Assembly: GCA_018881555.1 (NCBI GenBank)
Contig: JACAXG010000060.1
Span: forward strand, 4,030,001 to 4,094,000
Reading direction: 5' to 3'
DNA from: Amblyornis subalaris
Lineage: Eukaryota; Chordata; Aves; Passeriformes; Ptilonorhynchidae
Length of the DNA stretch: 64,000 bases
Under the pieces are notes generated by a model, which was not told the DNA's origin, made no database searches, and saw nothing but the letters and a program-made list of their open reading frames with translations. Both the position numbers and the translations under genes were made by a program. Of this stretch, positions 11,831-23,038 are shown piece after piece. How positions within the stretch are numbered: position 1 is the stretch's first letter; each line of letters starts with the position of its first letter.

Positions 11831-12647
11831 GTTACACCAAAGACTGTATTTCAATCGTCACCATTCAGTCCTCTGGCAAATCTTCACTGAGGCTAAAGCA
11901 GTGCAGATCCTTTATGATGAATGGTCTTCTTACATGGAAGCTGAAGACGGTCAACGACAGCCAAAGTCAAAATGAAAAATTCAAAGCATGTGTTTTAATT
12001 GCAGCAATAGCGCTGTTTACAAAACACCTGCAGGGGTGAGCACATACAGCCAGTATCTGCCAGTTAAGAACATTTGGAATGGCATTTAACAAACAAAGTC
12101 TTTCGGGATTCAGAAGGATTGGCTTGGTTTTGTATAATGTGCTTTTTATGAGTAAAAAAAATATAAAATCTTCTGTATCTCTATTTGCACTACGTATGTT
12201 CCAAAATTTGAGGCAAGTACAGCGTTGGGATTAGCTATCCAACAAAACAGGCCCTGAGTGTGCCATTTCTGGACAGAGGGAATTTTTCTGGGAAAACCAG
12301 CAGCCTAATGCTGTTAACATTGCTTAGATCTCCAGAAGTTTTTGTCTCCATGTCCATCCATTAAAGAATCATCCTGCCCAAGGTACCTGAGCATTCCCTT
12401 TTAGTAGGTCCCTCAGTTCTCTAAAGCAGTATGGATAAGGACTTGAACAGCTGGGTAATCTGAACACGGAACAGAAAGAGAGGAGACTGCTTCCACTTCT
12501 GCTTCACTCTCCAACTTCCTGATCCTCAGAATGAGCAGGACATTGCTGCTTACTGAAATAAAAGTTCTCTCTCTCTCCTATGCATCTCCTTCATTCTGAC
12601 TCCTGCAGCCATCATTCCTAATGTAAGGCACTTACCTGTCAGAAGTT
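11831..12647. other. Non-coding intergenic sequence
   Basis: No gene or recognisable repeat seen. Confidence 0.45.
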
Positions 12648-13574
12648 AATCTATATTGCTGATGACACTGAACTGGGTGGTGAGATGGACATGCCAGACA
12701 GTTGCCTTCCTTTTTCTACCTAAGGCAACAAGACAGGATAGACATCTTACAGGAAGACCTGTANGGACTGGAAAACTGGGATGGCAAGAGCAGTATGAAG
12801 TTTAACAGAAGAGCAAAGTCTTGCACCTGGGACAACACAACCAAAGTGCCCAGTACAGGCCAGGATCTGCCTGGCTGCGGAGCAGCCTTGCTGAAAGGGA
12901 CCTGGGGTCCTTGTGACAAGAAGAGAGCAGCAGTTCCGCAGCAGAATGCTGCTGGAGCAACGAAGGCAAATTAGACCCTGGGCTGCATCCACAGGTGCAT
13001 TGCTAGCAAAGGTAGAGACATAATTATCCCACCTCACACAGCACTTGTTCNGCCACACCTGGAGTACTGTGTCCAGTTCTGGCCCTCATAGTTCAAGAAA
13101 GGGAAAAAAAGAGTCTTTCACTGAAAGACTGTAGAGGGTCCAAAGGAATTCATGAAGTTCATCAAAGGGTTGGAAACTGCACTACGAGAGAAGGCTGAAG
13201 GAGTGAAGTCTTTTCTTTCTGGAAAAGAGAAGGCTCAAGGAGAACCTCATCACAGTATTCCAGTACTTAAATGGCAGTTACAAGAGGACAGAGGCTCTCT
13301 CCTCGCAAGGAGCCATGTGGAGAAGAAAAGGACCAAGGGCTACAAGTTGCATCAGGAGAGGTTTCATCTCAATATAATAAACTCCTTACAATGAGAACAC
13401 TCATTCACTGGAACAACCTCTTCAGGGATGTGGTAGGGTCCTCATCACTGGAGGTTTTCAAGATGTGATCAGACAGGGTGCTAAATAATCTCATCTGGGC
13501 TCCATTTCCCATGGAAGGTTGGGTCAGGTGATATTAGAAGGACCCTTCAAACCTGGGCTGTTCTATGATTCTGT
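12648..13574 (+). mobile_element. CR1 LINE, 5'-truncated, 3' end intact
   Basis: About 0.93 kb of avian CR1 in sense orientation. It starts in the region encoding the reverse transcriptase palm: GCTGATGACACTGAACTGGG corresponds to the ADD-T box, near 12658. It passes through the typical CAGCCTTGCTGAAAGGGACC block (12885) and CACACCTGGAGTACTGTGTC (13055), and ends with the tail GGCTGTTCTATGATTCTGT at 13574. Stops and small indels break the frame, so no enzyme can be made. 5' truncation is the usual outcome of LINE target-primed insertion. Confidence 0.95.
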
Positions 13575-14759
13575 ACCTCCCACTTAAAAACAAACAAACA
13601 AAATTTTACAGAATGCTTTTGGGAAGCAAGAATGGTTTCACCTTAATCTGAAGCAAGTCCTCCCTCTAACGGGAAGGTCCTCACCTGCTTCCAGCTGCCA
13701 GTGTCTGTCCCTTCTTTGTGCTGGCCACCACAGACAGACTAACTGACCACAAACTAGTCTTTATTGTTAGTTTCTTGAGGAGGTTACCTCTCAGTCAAGC
13801 CAACTCCCTGACTTTGTATACAAGGCATGAGCAAAGCAAGTCTGTGGACAGTAGTTTTCAATTTTCTATAAAGCAGTCCACTGGAAATTTTCAGGACAGA
13901 TGAGAGTAATGTCGGTGGACTTCAACTTCCGTGGACACAGAGCCACAAATGTATCCAAGCATTAAGTGACAGATGCTGGGCAACAGGGGTCTTGTCTTCG
14001 ATTTTAACAACTGAAGCTGCAAACTATGACCACAGGCAGGACCTATAGTGGATGTGCTACAACCACAAATAAAATCTCATTCAGGGCAGAGAAACGAAAC
14101 CAGGGCATTGTCAATTCACTGGAGGCTTTCTGAACTTTTGCCTTCGGGACACTGAGAGCACGGGCCATAAAATACAGAAGAATCCTTACTGAGAGCATAT
14201 CCTAGAGCATATCCTGAAAAACCAAGGCAAACAGTGTAGCTACTTCTCCTGGTGTCCCCACCAATATGAGGGCTCCAGTGACAGGTTAGAGAGTTGCAAA
14301 TAGAGAGATCCCAGCAAAACTTGCTCTGAGGAAGCATAAACAGAGCAGTTCTAACCAGGGTCATGCAATGTTAGGAGCATATTTGTGCAGGGACTGGCAG
14401 TGTCTTACAAGCAATTGCAGGTGCCTGATATTAATGCTAGCAACTGCTTCTTTTTGTCTGTACTGTAGCCAGGACTTGTGAGTGTGAGAGAGATTGAATG
14501 CTTTGTAATGAAGGTATATTGTAACATTTCTCTCCAGGTGGCACTTTGTTAACAACAATTAGATCCTGATTGATCTTTGAAGGGCTAATTCTTATGTGGT
14601 TTGCAAGGGTCCTACAAGGAGCAAGTGTTGAGTGGGGGCACTTTAAAAGTATTAGTGAGGGGAAAAAAAAAAAAGAATAGTGCCATAAGAAATTTGCAAT
14701 ACAATGCCCAAGCCTCCTTTGCACCCCACAGTAATTTGTTCTTATTCCTGTTATTATCC
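13575..14759. other. Non-coding intergenic sequence
   Basis: No gene seen. Short A-rich and CAAA repeats directly follow the CR1 tail (about 13586-13603). Confidence 0.45.
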
Positions 14760-15060
14760 CCTCGGGCACTAATGGTCACTTTATTAATTAGTTGAAAATT
14801 GCATTCTAGGTCAAATGGCAGCTTTTTTCCCTCCCATTGTTGCAAATTGCTAGTGGTATGGCCCAGTAAATGGCAGTGTTACTGCAAAATGGGAAAGATC
14901 CTTTGCTTTTCAAGATAAAGCCTATGGACCAGCTGCACTTTCCATGACATTTCTAAGCAGAGCATTTCCCCAGGCCTGCTTTTAAGCAGTTAGGAATTAA
15001 ACAGAACTCACTGTCATTGTTAAGATTTCTAATCATAGGCTGTTACTGTATTTGCTCTCA
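14760..15060. promoter_or_regulatory. Candidate enhancer-like block
   Basis: Unique, balanced sequence with a TTATTAATTAG homeodomain site near 14781 next to GAAAATTGCATT, followed by several short AT-core words and no repeats. It ends at the poly-C run. Regulatory function is inferred only from motif content. Confidence 0.22.
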
Positions 15061-15069
15061 CTCTCCTCA

Positions 15070-15092
15070 CCCCCCCCCCCCCCCCCCCCCCC
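15070..15092 (+). repeat. Poly-C homopolymer, 23 nt
   Basis: Twenty-three consecutive C follow a pyrimidine-rich lead (CTCTCCTCA). The minus strand is therefore a 23-G run, able to form G-quadruplex. Length is likely polymorphic and also prone to sequencing error. Confidence 0.95.
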
Positions 15093-15562
15093 ATTTAATT
15101 CTAACCAAGCCTGTTTTCTAAGGTGCATCTCTGCAGTGCTTAGCCCCATTTTTCAGCAAAGTAGGCAGTGTGTTTAGGTACCTTCGTTTCTGGTGCTCTG
15201 ATGGAAATACTTTAGAGACATCTGCTTTTGCAGAAGAGGACAGATGCTTAGCTTATTTCTGAGAAATAAGGTCATGTCTGTGGCCTCTGAAGTTAGAGAC
15301 CCAAAAATTACAAATCACTCTTGAAAATATTTGCTGGCTACTGAATGTAGAAATAGAGCAAACCACAGTCTCAGAAAATAAAATGGAAATTACAGATTTT
15401 GTGAAAGTTTTTTCATAAAGAAAACTCCTACTGAGGACAATAGATGTTTAGCCTTTAAACCAGAGGATCAGCCCACCAGAAGTGAACATCAAAGCAGTCT
15501 ATTTTCCATTAACTACTTTCTGCAGCCTACTGTGCTGGATGCAATCTGTCATGCCAGTTTGC

Positions 15563-15632
15563 AGTCCAGCAGTTAGGGAAGCTACCAGAAGTCAGAAGGC
15601 CTGGGCTAATTTCCCAGCACTGTCAGCCCAAC
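15563..15632 (+). mobile_element. MIR-type SINE 5' fragment
   Basis: CCAGCAGTTAGGGAAGCTAC, AGAAGTCAGAAGGCCTGGGC and TTTCCCAGCACTGTC follow the order of the MIR 5' region (the ...GTGGTTAGAGCAC...GTCAGGAGACCTGGGTTC...CCCAGCTCTGCC... landmarks). Only about 70 bases are recognisable. Confidence 0.5.
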
Positions 15633-16629
15633 ACTTTTAAAAGGATGCAGTTATTCTGAAGTAAATTGCACAAGCCATCTAAGACAAAGCATGGCCTTTA
15701 ATTTCTAGTTTTTCAAGAAACCCATGTTTCATATCCGCTTAGTTTTCTTCTGTAGAGGTACTTTAAAACTAGTATATCTTCTGTTCTGGTAGCCCAAGTT
15801 AAAACCAACATAATTCAGGGGAAAAAACCCCTCCCTCTGGCCCTTTAGGGATTTAACTGAAGTCATACAAAGAGCAAAAAAACTTTTTGTATGGGAGAAA
15901 AATGCTACAGTCTCTTACAAAAACTTCACACACACTACCCTCACATACCTAAAAGTACAACTATTTTGGGATAGAAACTGCTCCCTCTCTAAGGATAGAT
16001 CATATCCAGCACTCAGAAAGGCATCTTACCCTCCAGCAGGCTGGACACTCATCCTCTCAAAATTTAAATGCTGTGAGCTGGCACCAGCTGTAGCGCCTAG
16101 TGAGCATTACACAGAGCAGTTAACAACCTCTTGAATCACTGCACTCCTGGATCGTAAGGACAGAAGAAAAGCTTTATTTCTCTTTTTTCTTTTTACTCTC
16201 TCCTCTCCCTTCTCCCTTCCTAAGTTCTAAAATAGTAAACTATCAGCCTTGCTAGGTTGGACTCTCTCTACGGACAGATGTGGGTGTTTATGAGGGAGAG
16301 GGATGGTGGAGTGATTAAGCAATAACACATTAGTGTAAACAAATGCACAGTGACAAATTCGGGATTTCTTTCCTACTCCCAACAAGGAAGTGTTAGGACA
16401 AGCAAACTGGCTCCTGTTAGCACTTAATATTTTTTCTTTGATGCTATTTTTTAACTTGCTTGGAGCAAAAGTTTCTTACAGCACTATTTGTTGCCAAGAA
16501 TTAAAACAGTAACCAGCAATGCAAAGAAGTAAAAGAATTCCCCCCTCAAAATAAAAGAAGGCTGAATTTGCAGGTTATTATTTCTTTTGTTTGAAAACTT
16601 CAGGAAATCGTTCAAAATGTATGATGTAT
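15633..16629. other. Non-coding sequence with polypyrimidine tract
   Basis: No gene seen. An almost pure pyrimidine stretch runs from about 16172 to 16221 (TTTCTCTTTTTTCTTTTTAC followed by CTCTCTCC-type repeats). Confidence 0.5.
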
Positions 16630-16655
16630 GTTTATGCTTTATTTAAAGCATAAAC
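16630..16655. repeat. Perfect 11-bp inverted repeat, 4-nt loop
   Basis: GTTTATGCTTT (16630-16640), loop ATTT, then AAAGCATAAAC (16645-16655) is an exact hairpin. It is AT-rich and has no attached poly-U run or gene, so a terminator or microRNA role is not supported. Confidence 0.85.
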
Positions 16656-17996
16656 CACAGTCAATGCCTAGACTTGCAGTGGTGTCACACAGTTACAGAA
16701 CGAGCTTAGATATGCAGGTAGTCAATAAAAACCACAAACGAATCAGCATTAAGTGTATTCCAAACCAGTACGCCCAAGGTTTCTGAATTGTTGTTTAAAC
16801 CTAGAAGTTTTGGTCTAGATGCACTGGACACTTTCTAAACGCTCTGTGCTGCTGCACATCAACTGCGTAGCTGCTCTCCCTCTTTTGTTTGGAAATGCAT
16901 TGTCGCAGTGGATTTGCTTGAACCTCTCCTATTTGCTCCTTTGTGAAGACCCCCCTGTGCACAGGGAAGGTGCAGTAGAAATTAAATCATACCTACAAAA
17001 TGAAGGCTTTGTTGGAGAGAGAAGTATTGCAATTTGCTCAAAGATGGTGAAGATTTGGGGGCAGCCTTATCACCGTATTTAAACGTGGTCATCTTTCATA
17101 TGCGTATTATGTAACAAGAGGCCCAGCTTTGTCACCAGCACGCCTCTGACCTCCACAAACTTCACTGAAATTGAAAACCCTCCAGCAGAATGTGGATCAG
17201 AAGGACTGAAGGACCTGATGGGTAATTAAACTAGGGGACAAAGATGATTATCAAAAGGCAGCACATTATACACTTGCATCCCTTTTAGATGAACTTCATC
17301 ACGACCACAAATGAAAATTAAAGTATTATCAGAAAGTAAATACAGAGCCTAATGGGCTTCTGCTATTAACAAAAAAACCTCTTGACTAAAATAAAGCTGA
17401 ATGTGATGAAGGTAACTCCTGAATGGTTACCTTGCCCTAAACTTTCCAAATGCCATAAATGCNACGCAAGTTTCTCATCAGTTTTCTAAAAATTATGATT
17501 GCTTTCATTGAATAATGAATTTTTAAGCTACCTAAAGAATATTTAGGAAACGCATCTGACATCAGAAACAACTCTTGCAGTACAGTTTTGCTTCTTAATG
17601 GAAGTCCAAAGGCCAGCTGCAGACTTGGCTACCTTATTTTGAGACAGGGGGCACTATTCTCTATTAAAAAGCCTGCAGTTATCAAGCATTTTCAGAGACC
17701 TTATATTCAGGATTGGTTTCTGTGCCTAGTATTTCTTGTGTCTCCTGGCATGAAAAAGATTAATAAACTTGAAATATGAAAGTATTTAACATAAAAAAAT
17801 CACGACTAGATTAACTATATTAACAATTAATATATCCCCGTTTATCTATGTGACCACTGCTAACAAAAGGTCATTAGATAAATGATCTAATGACTAACTC
17901 TGGGAAAATAAGAACCAACACAATGACAAAAGCCTAGAAATATTTAATGTTGTATGCATCCTTCCCTTGTGTTCTGTCTTGTTCTTGCTTCCCTAT
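16656..17996. other. Non-coding intergenic sequence
   Basis: No gene seen. A perfect 14-bp palindrome, CCCTGTGCACAGGG, sits at 16953-16966. The area 16680-17460 is unique and repeat-free and could hold regulatory sites, but nothing specific can be assigned. Confidence 0.4.
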
Positions 17997-18129
17997 TGCT
18001 TCTACATTACCAAAAGATACTCTCTAAGAGAGAGGCTGTGAACCACAGAGGAATATCCCATCAAAATTCCTAGTGAAGGAGCATATATTAGCTTGCCTCC
18101 AAGTTCAGCTGCCCAGAGGGAGTCAATGT
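17997..18129. repeat. Duplicated 133-bp unit, copy 1
   Basis: This segment, from TGCTTCTACATTACC to GGGAGTCAATGT, recurs in the same orientation at 20092-20225. By eye there are five substitutions and one single-base indel, roughly 95% identity. Flanking sequence does not match on either side. I do not recognise the unit as CR1, MIR or an LTR. Confidence 0.93.
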
Positions 18130-18371
18130 GTAACTTTCAGGTTTGTGATTGTAACCGATCACCAAATCAAGTCCTTCATCTCTGAAGGAATGGATAAGAG
18201 TAGTCACAAATATCATCAATGAGGAGAGGAGAGTCTTTTGGTGATGTTTATTGGAAAAACACAATTTTGATATCAAATACGAACACCCAGTGCAGAATAC
18301 AACACCGTGTGACTGAAATTCTGCAGTCAGTGCAGTTCTTCGGCCCCAGATAAATGGCTGCCTCCCTATTT
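18130..18371. other. Spacer between repeat copy 1 and a CR1 fragment
   Basis: No gene or recognisable repeat seen. Confidence 0.4.
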
Positions 18372-18523
18372 TACAGAACCACAGAATATACTAAATTGGA
18401 AGGGATGCACAAGGATCATCGAGTCCAACCCAGCCCTGTGCAGGACAACCTCAACAGTCACACCATGTGCCTGAGGGTATTGTCCAAACTCTTCTTGAAG
18501 TCTGTCAGGCTTGATGCTGTGTA
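18372..18523 (-). mobile_element. CR1 LINE 3' fragment, antisense
   Basis: TACAGAACCACAGAATATAC, AAGGGATGCACAAGGATCAT and CGAGTCCAACCCAGCCCTG on the plus strand are the reverse complement of the CR1 3' end. Homology continues to CTTCTTGAAGTCTGTCAGGC. Diverged, without the reverse transcriptase region. Confidence 0.88.
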
Positions 18524-20091
18524 TTTGTATTTGTAGTTTATAGAGATATGGGAGACAGCAGTAGCAATTACCACAGCTGATGTCCTGCCTGTACTCTGAT
18601 TTCAGGTATGGTAGTGAGTTTTAAGTTGTACACTACCATAAACTGCTACCCAGGCAATGAGCAGCATTCAGTACAAGTTCAGGGTCAGAAACTGGTTTTG
18701 ATTCCTTACCTGAACAAATACTACTGACTGTAAGGTCGAGGGGTTTTAATACAATAAAGATGGTATTTTCCCAGTTGGCACAAGCAAAAACAAACATTAG
18801 ACCTTAATTTTGTAGTAAGATTAAATAAATTTAGGTTGGCAAGCACTCAGACAGAATACCCTACCAGGTGCCCCTGTCTCTTACAGACAACTCTTCAACT
18901 CATCACCTGTTGTCTTAATGACATACTTCTAGGTAAAAACTGTAGGCTAAACTTAATGCCTGATCTCCCACCTAGGCTCCAAAAGCAGCACAAGCCAGCA
19001 GAGCTCTAGGAGTATCAGTTTCAAGAACATACTCTTTAACAAATGAGTTTCCATGTTCTGAACCAGCTTCACATCTGTGGTGTGTCCTGTTGAAACACAG
19101 TATATCCATTACCCAGCTATGGGTGAGAAAGGTCTGGGTGTCAGCTGCAAGGTCTAGGAAAGCCACGAATGCAAGGTCTTAATTGTATAGGGATACACAA
19201 AGACACTTGGCTGGTTTGTAGCCATTTTCAGTTTTTCGAGCTGTTTTCAGCCCACAGGCCATATCTATTGTTTCGACACCATCCAATTACTATGGTGGTT
19301 TCAGCCAAACTTCCAGACCCCCTGTGCTGTCAGGGCCTTAAAGCTGTCGTGGAGCAGCGAGGGGCGCCTGCTCCACAAGAGAAGGGAAGGCAAGCCAGCA
19401 GTGGACTGGCAGTGTAGGGCAGTGACCTGAGTGGTGAGGGTGNGGTCCCACAGTACCTGAAGAACAGCAGAGCAGGTCTGATGATGGTAACCAGGTTCAC
19501 ACAACAGTCCTGTGATCACTGGACACATCTGTGGGGATGAGGGACACCCAGGTGAACCTAGGAAGTCAAATAATCAAGGCAAAGGCAGAATCAAACGGGC
19601 TGGACACAGGATTGAATACCTGCAAAGTANATTAGGCAAGCACCAAGGGAAAGGACCTGAGCTTAAATGCAGCTCTTCAGTCAAGGGTCTCAGGAGACTG
19701 CCATGAGACTTCTCACAGCTCTCTCACATACATCTTTCTCATCAGCTGGATCCAAGGCTACCCAGCTGCAGGTAGTTAAGCCCCTTTGAGGACCGGAAGG
19801 AGAGCCTGGTAGTGCCTTCAGGATGCAGGCATGGAGCGCTCAGGCACCTCTGCAGCAGAGACACCAGAAAACACTTGGTGCTTGTATATTCACCATCACT
19901 GAGCCCTGTCTTGAGCAACCCCAGCCAGTCTGAATGAGCTACACTGAGGAGCTCACCAGGTCATCAGTGTGTATCCAAGAGGGCAGCCTCACCAGACTCA
20001 CCAAATGTCATGGTATTCCTACACTCTCAAACATGATATGCCTATATGGCATAAACATACCGAGGTTCCCGCTTATTTACTGGGCTGACCA
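18524..20091. other. Sequence between the two repeat copies, no gene seen
   Basis: About 19.2-20.05 kb is noticeably GC-richer than its surroundings and reads like diverged repetitive or retroelement-like sequence (GGGCTGGACACAGGATTG near 19598). No coding frame or element end can be defined. Confidence 0.35.
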
Positions 20092-20225
20092 TGCTTCTAT
20101 ATTACCAAAAGACACTCTCTAAGAAAGAGGCTGTGAACCACAGAGGAATATCCCATCAAAATTCCTAGTGAAGGAGCATATATTAGCTTGCCCTCCCAGT
20201 TCAGCTGCCAAGAGGGAGTCAATGT
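20092..20225. repeat. Duplicated 133-bp unit, copy 2
   Basis: Second copy of the unit at 17997-18129, same orientation, about 2.1 kb away. It ends at the same GGGAGTCAATGT word, after which the sequences diverge completely. Sharp borders at both ends suggest either a dispersed element of defined length or a local duplicative event. Confidence 0.93.
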
Positions 20226-21845
20226 TTAAATGTGAACACGTAAACTTTTGATCTTTATCCCCAACATTTAAATAAAGACCACCTTTGCAAAATAATGTTT
20301 GAGTATCCTTATAATTTTGGTCAGATAGCATGGTACAAAAAGATCTGTAGAGCTTTAGCACTGCTGTTTCTCTCTGTCTCAGCATAGTGCTTGCTAAGGT
20401 ATCATAGCAATTAAAACTGTAGTTTCCTGTTTNATAAAAGAGGCATAAACTATGTTTTAATACTTGCAGTGCCACAGCATCCGAAGATTAANTCAGTGTT
20501 TCAGTGCTTTCTGCAGTCCAGATTCAGATTTTCCGTGTGATGGTGTCACAAATGAGCANAGTAATGTAAGAGGAAGGATACATAAAGAGGAAAGTTGATA
20601 AATGTCTTCCTGTCAGTCACTCCTCTCACAATGTCCATTTCTCAGAAGTTCTGCTGAGTCACTGTTGACTAAGTTATTGCTGTTNTAGAATGTTCTCTGA
20701 ATGCCCTTCCAGAAGGGGAACACATAAAGCTAATAAATCAATCCACAATTTCAGTGAACATTTGATGAAAGGCAGCTACCCAGTGCACAGGCTAGAGAAG
20801 ACTTTAAGCAGTACAGCTGAACAAGAATGCTTTTCTTCACAAACACACGTTCTTTCACTTCAAATCCACATCTGTTTTTCCTCTGTCCCGTAACCATTCA
20901 AAACAACCCTGTAGTCCACATATTAAGGAAACTCTATTAAACTGGAATCTTTAAGGTCACGTTCTCCTATATGATTTCCTTCTAGAGTCCATAAGCTTGG
21001 TTGTACTGTGAACAATTCAAAGTTCAGTGAGACAGGAAAGTAGCACCTCTGTGTTTCAACTTCATGTTTCTGCTTTCCCTCTACTATTCCTGGTGGGAAA
21101 AAAATCTTTTGGTTTGGAAATAATAATAAGCAGCTTCTGCTTATGGTCTGACATTAGGAAGAAAAACAACCTCACAGAGACGCTATCAATTCTTCAGTAG
21201 TCAGGGTAATTATTACCAACAATTCATACCACAGCTAGCACAGCAAAACTCCCACTCTAACTGTATTTAACTTTGTTTATTGAGGACAACAGAAATCTTT
21301 TCTCATATCAAAGCCTGAAGGGGGAATTACCAACAAATTCTGGCACACAATCACATTCTTTTTAAAGACACTATTACACATCATGAGATCTCTGAAACTA
21401 AAGAACTTTCCATAAAATTCAGATCACATTATTCCAAAAGGTTTGGAGGGGAGGGATAAAAATGATAGTAAAAAAAATGATAGCACAATTACAGTCAGTG
21501 ACAAATCAATAGAAAAAAGAAAGAATACCCCTATCATTACAGGATCCCCGGAGTGCAAATCAAGACACCATGTTGTAAAAATGGTGTCTGATCAAACTTT
21601 CAGTAGAACTAGAAATTCTTATTGCCTATTTATTTAGCTGGATTGCTGCTGTATACAGAGTATAAAATATTTATTGGGTTACAAACAGAAAAATACATGG
21701 GAGGAAATTTAATATGGAGTTATGTATGCCTGAAAATGCTATTCACTTTGACGTAACATGGATACTAAACAGGAATGAAGTTCCACTGACAGTTGACTCA
21801 AAGGAGTTACCTGCACAAGGCCTAAGAAACAACATTAATTGAATA
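20226..21845. other. Non-coding sequence, probable limit of the FAM120B transcript
   Basis: No gene seen on the plus strand. Minus-strand AATAAA polyadenylation signals appear as TTTATT at 21670-21675 and 21629-21634. These are the first I find after the FAM120B stop codon, so the transcript may end near 21.6 kb. This is weak evidence on its own. Confidence 0.35.
21670..21675 (-). promoter_or_regulatory. Candidate polyadenylation signal for FAM120B
   Basis: AATAAA on the minus strand, about 1.3 kb past the FAM120B stop. No AATAAA lies between the stop codon (22986) and this site, making it the nearest canonical candidate. A second copy follows at 21629-21634. A non-canonical upstream signal cannot be excluded. 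Confidence 0.3.
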
Positions 21846-22160
21846 ACCACAGAATCACAGAATGGGTCAGGCTGGAAGGGACCACAGTGGGTCATCTGGT
21901 CCAACCTTCCTGTTCAGTCATGGTCATACTAGAGCACATGGCACAGGATTGCATCCAGATGGTTCTTGAACATCTCCAGTGAGGGACACTTCACAACCTC
22001 TCGGGACAATCTGTTCCAGTGCTCGGTCACCCACACAGCAATGAAGTTCTTCCTCATGTTCAGGTGGAACTTCCTGTGCATCAGTTTCTGCCCATTGCCT
22101 CTTGTCCTATTGCTTGGCACCACCGAGAAGAGCCTGGCTCCTCTCTTGACACTCACCTTG
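21846..22160 (-). mobile_element. CR1 LINE 3' fragment, antisense
   Basis: Starts with ACCACAGAATCACAGAATGG, continues through GGCTGGAAGGGACCACAGTG and CATCTGGTCCAACC, then TTCTTCCTCATGTTCAGGTG and GAGAAGAGCCTGGCTCC. This is the reverse complement of about 315 bases of the CR1 3' region, better preserved than the copy at 18.4 kb. The minus-strand frame at 21929-22204 is CR1 sequence, not a gene. Relative to FAM120B transcription this copy lies in sense orientation, probably inside the 3' UTR. Confidence 0.95.
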
Positions 22161-22985
22161 ATTTTAGAACCAAAGAAATACATGTATGACTGAAACCGAA
22201 CCACAAAGCGAAACGTATCAATTTTTAAGAAATAATTTGGAAGATAAGTGTTTAAATTAGAAATCTGGACAGAAAGGAAATATTGAGTTTTTCTAAGAAT
22301 TATTCATTACAGAAGTAGAGCTTGATAGATTGTTTCTCTGCTGTGAAAACGATAAAAAGCTGCTTAACTAGAAGTATTAAATGTAAAAGCAATTTTTGTC
22401 TACTGTAAGAAAGTGTTACATTTTACAAGAAGGTCATTTTGTTTCATTGGCAGATGATGCTTACATCAGTGATGTCACGTTTCAAATTTTTCAGGGTTTC
22501 AGTAACAATGGTATAACCCTTAAGATACAGATATAATCAACAATTAAGATACAAACCACAATACAGCATAAATTTGATACATTACTCACGGTGAGGAAAG
22601 TCTTGTAATATAAACAACTATTACAAAAATATGCAAAAATTATAGTTTAAGTCTTAAATTTACACTCAGGAATATCTCGCAATGTTATAGGAAACAGTTC
22701 GGACTTTCCATTGTCAAAGCGACAAAACAATAGAGCTATACTGGGATGCTACTGTGCCTCAGGTACCTGCAACTTAAGTTTTAGTGATTCTCATCTCATA
22801 ACAAGCTTAGACCCAACAGGACAAGTGATTAACAAGCTGAACAGCCTCAGCTTTGAGTGACTTCCTTCACAGTCACATGGTTCAGTTACTCTGCAAAGTT
22901 CATAGAAACAGGCTTTCATAAACAAAGATTCTCCCAGTGGTAACTATCCCATCATCTCAGTTTGCCACCTGTAGACATGTACTCT
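22161..22985 (-). other. FAM120B: Probable FAM120B 3' UTR
   Basis: Directly follows the stop codon on the minus strand. It contains no other open frame of note and no minus-strand AATAAA, so the UTR likely continues into the CR1 copy beyond. Confidence 0.45.
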
Positions 22986-23038
22986 TTACCGAGGAGGAAG
23001 GTGAAATCTCCTCCGGTCTGGGTGTCCCAATCCTCTAC
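22986..23038 (-). CDS. FAM120B: FAM120B terminal coding exon
   Basis: The last coding exon, 53 coding bases with stop TAA at 22988-22986. The acceptor is a pyrimidine-rich CTCTTACTATCCAG immediately before GTAGAGGATTGG. The first two bases complete a Gly codon begun by the last base of the exon at 26908-27021, and the frame then reads RGLGHPDRRRFHLPPR before the stop. Assignment rests on correct phase, good acceptor and Arg-rich composition, as expected for this family's basic C-terminus. I do not recall the exact end of any FAM120B protein, so residue-level homology is unproven here. In FAM120A the corresponding Arg/Gly-rich tail is in the RNA-binding C-terminal region. An alternative last exon elsewhere in the 3.9-kb intron remains possible. 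Confidence 0.65.

Noticed and set aside
17997..20225. Reading the paired 133-bp units as LTRs of an endogenous retrovirus
   Set aside because: The units are very short, no primer-binding site or gag/pol-like coding was seen between them, and a CR1 fragment lies inside.
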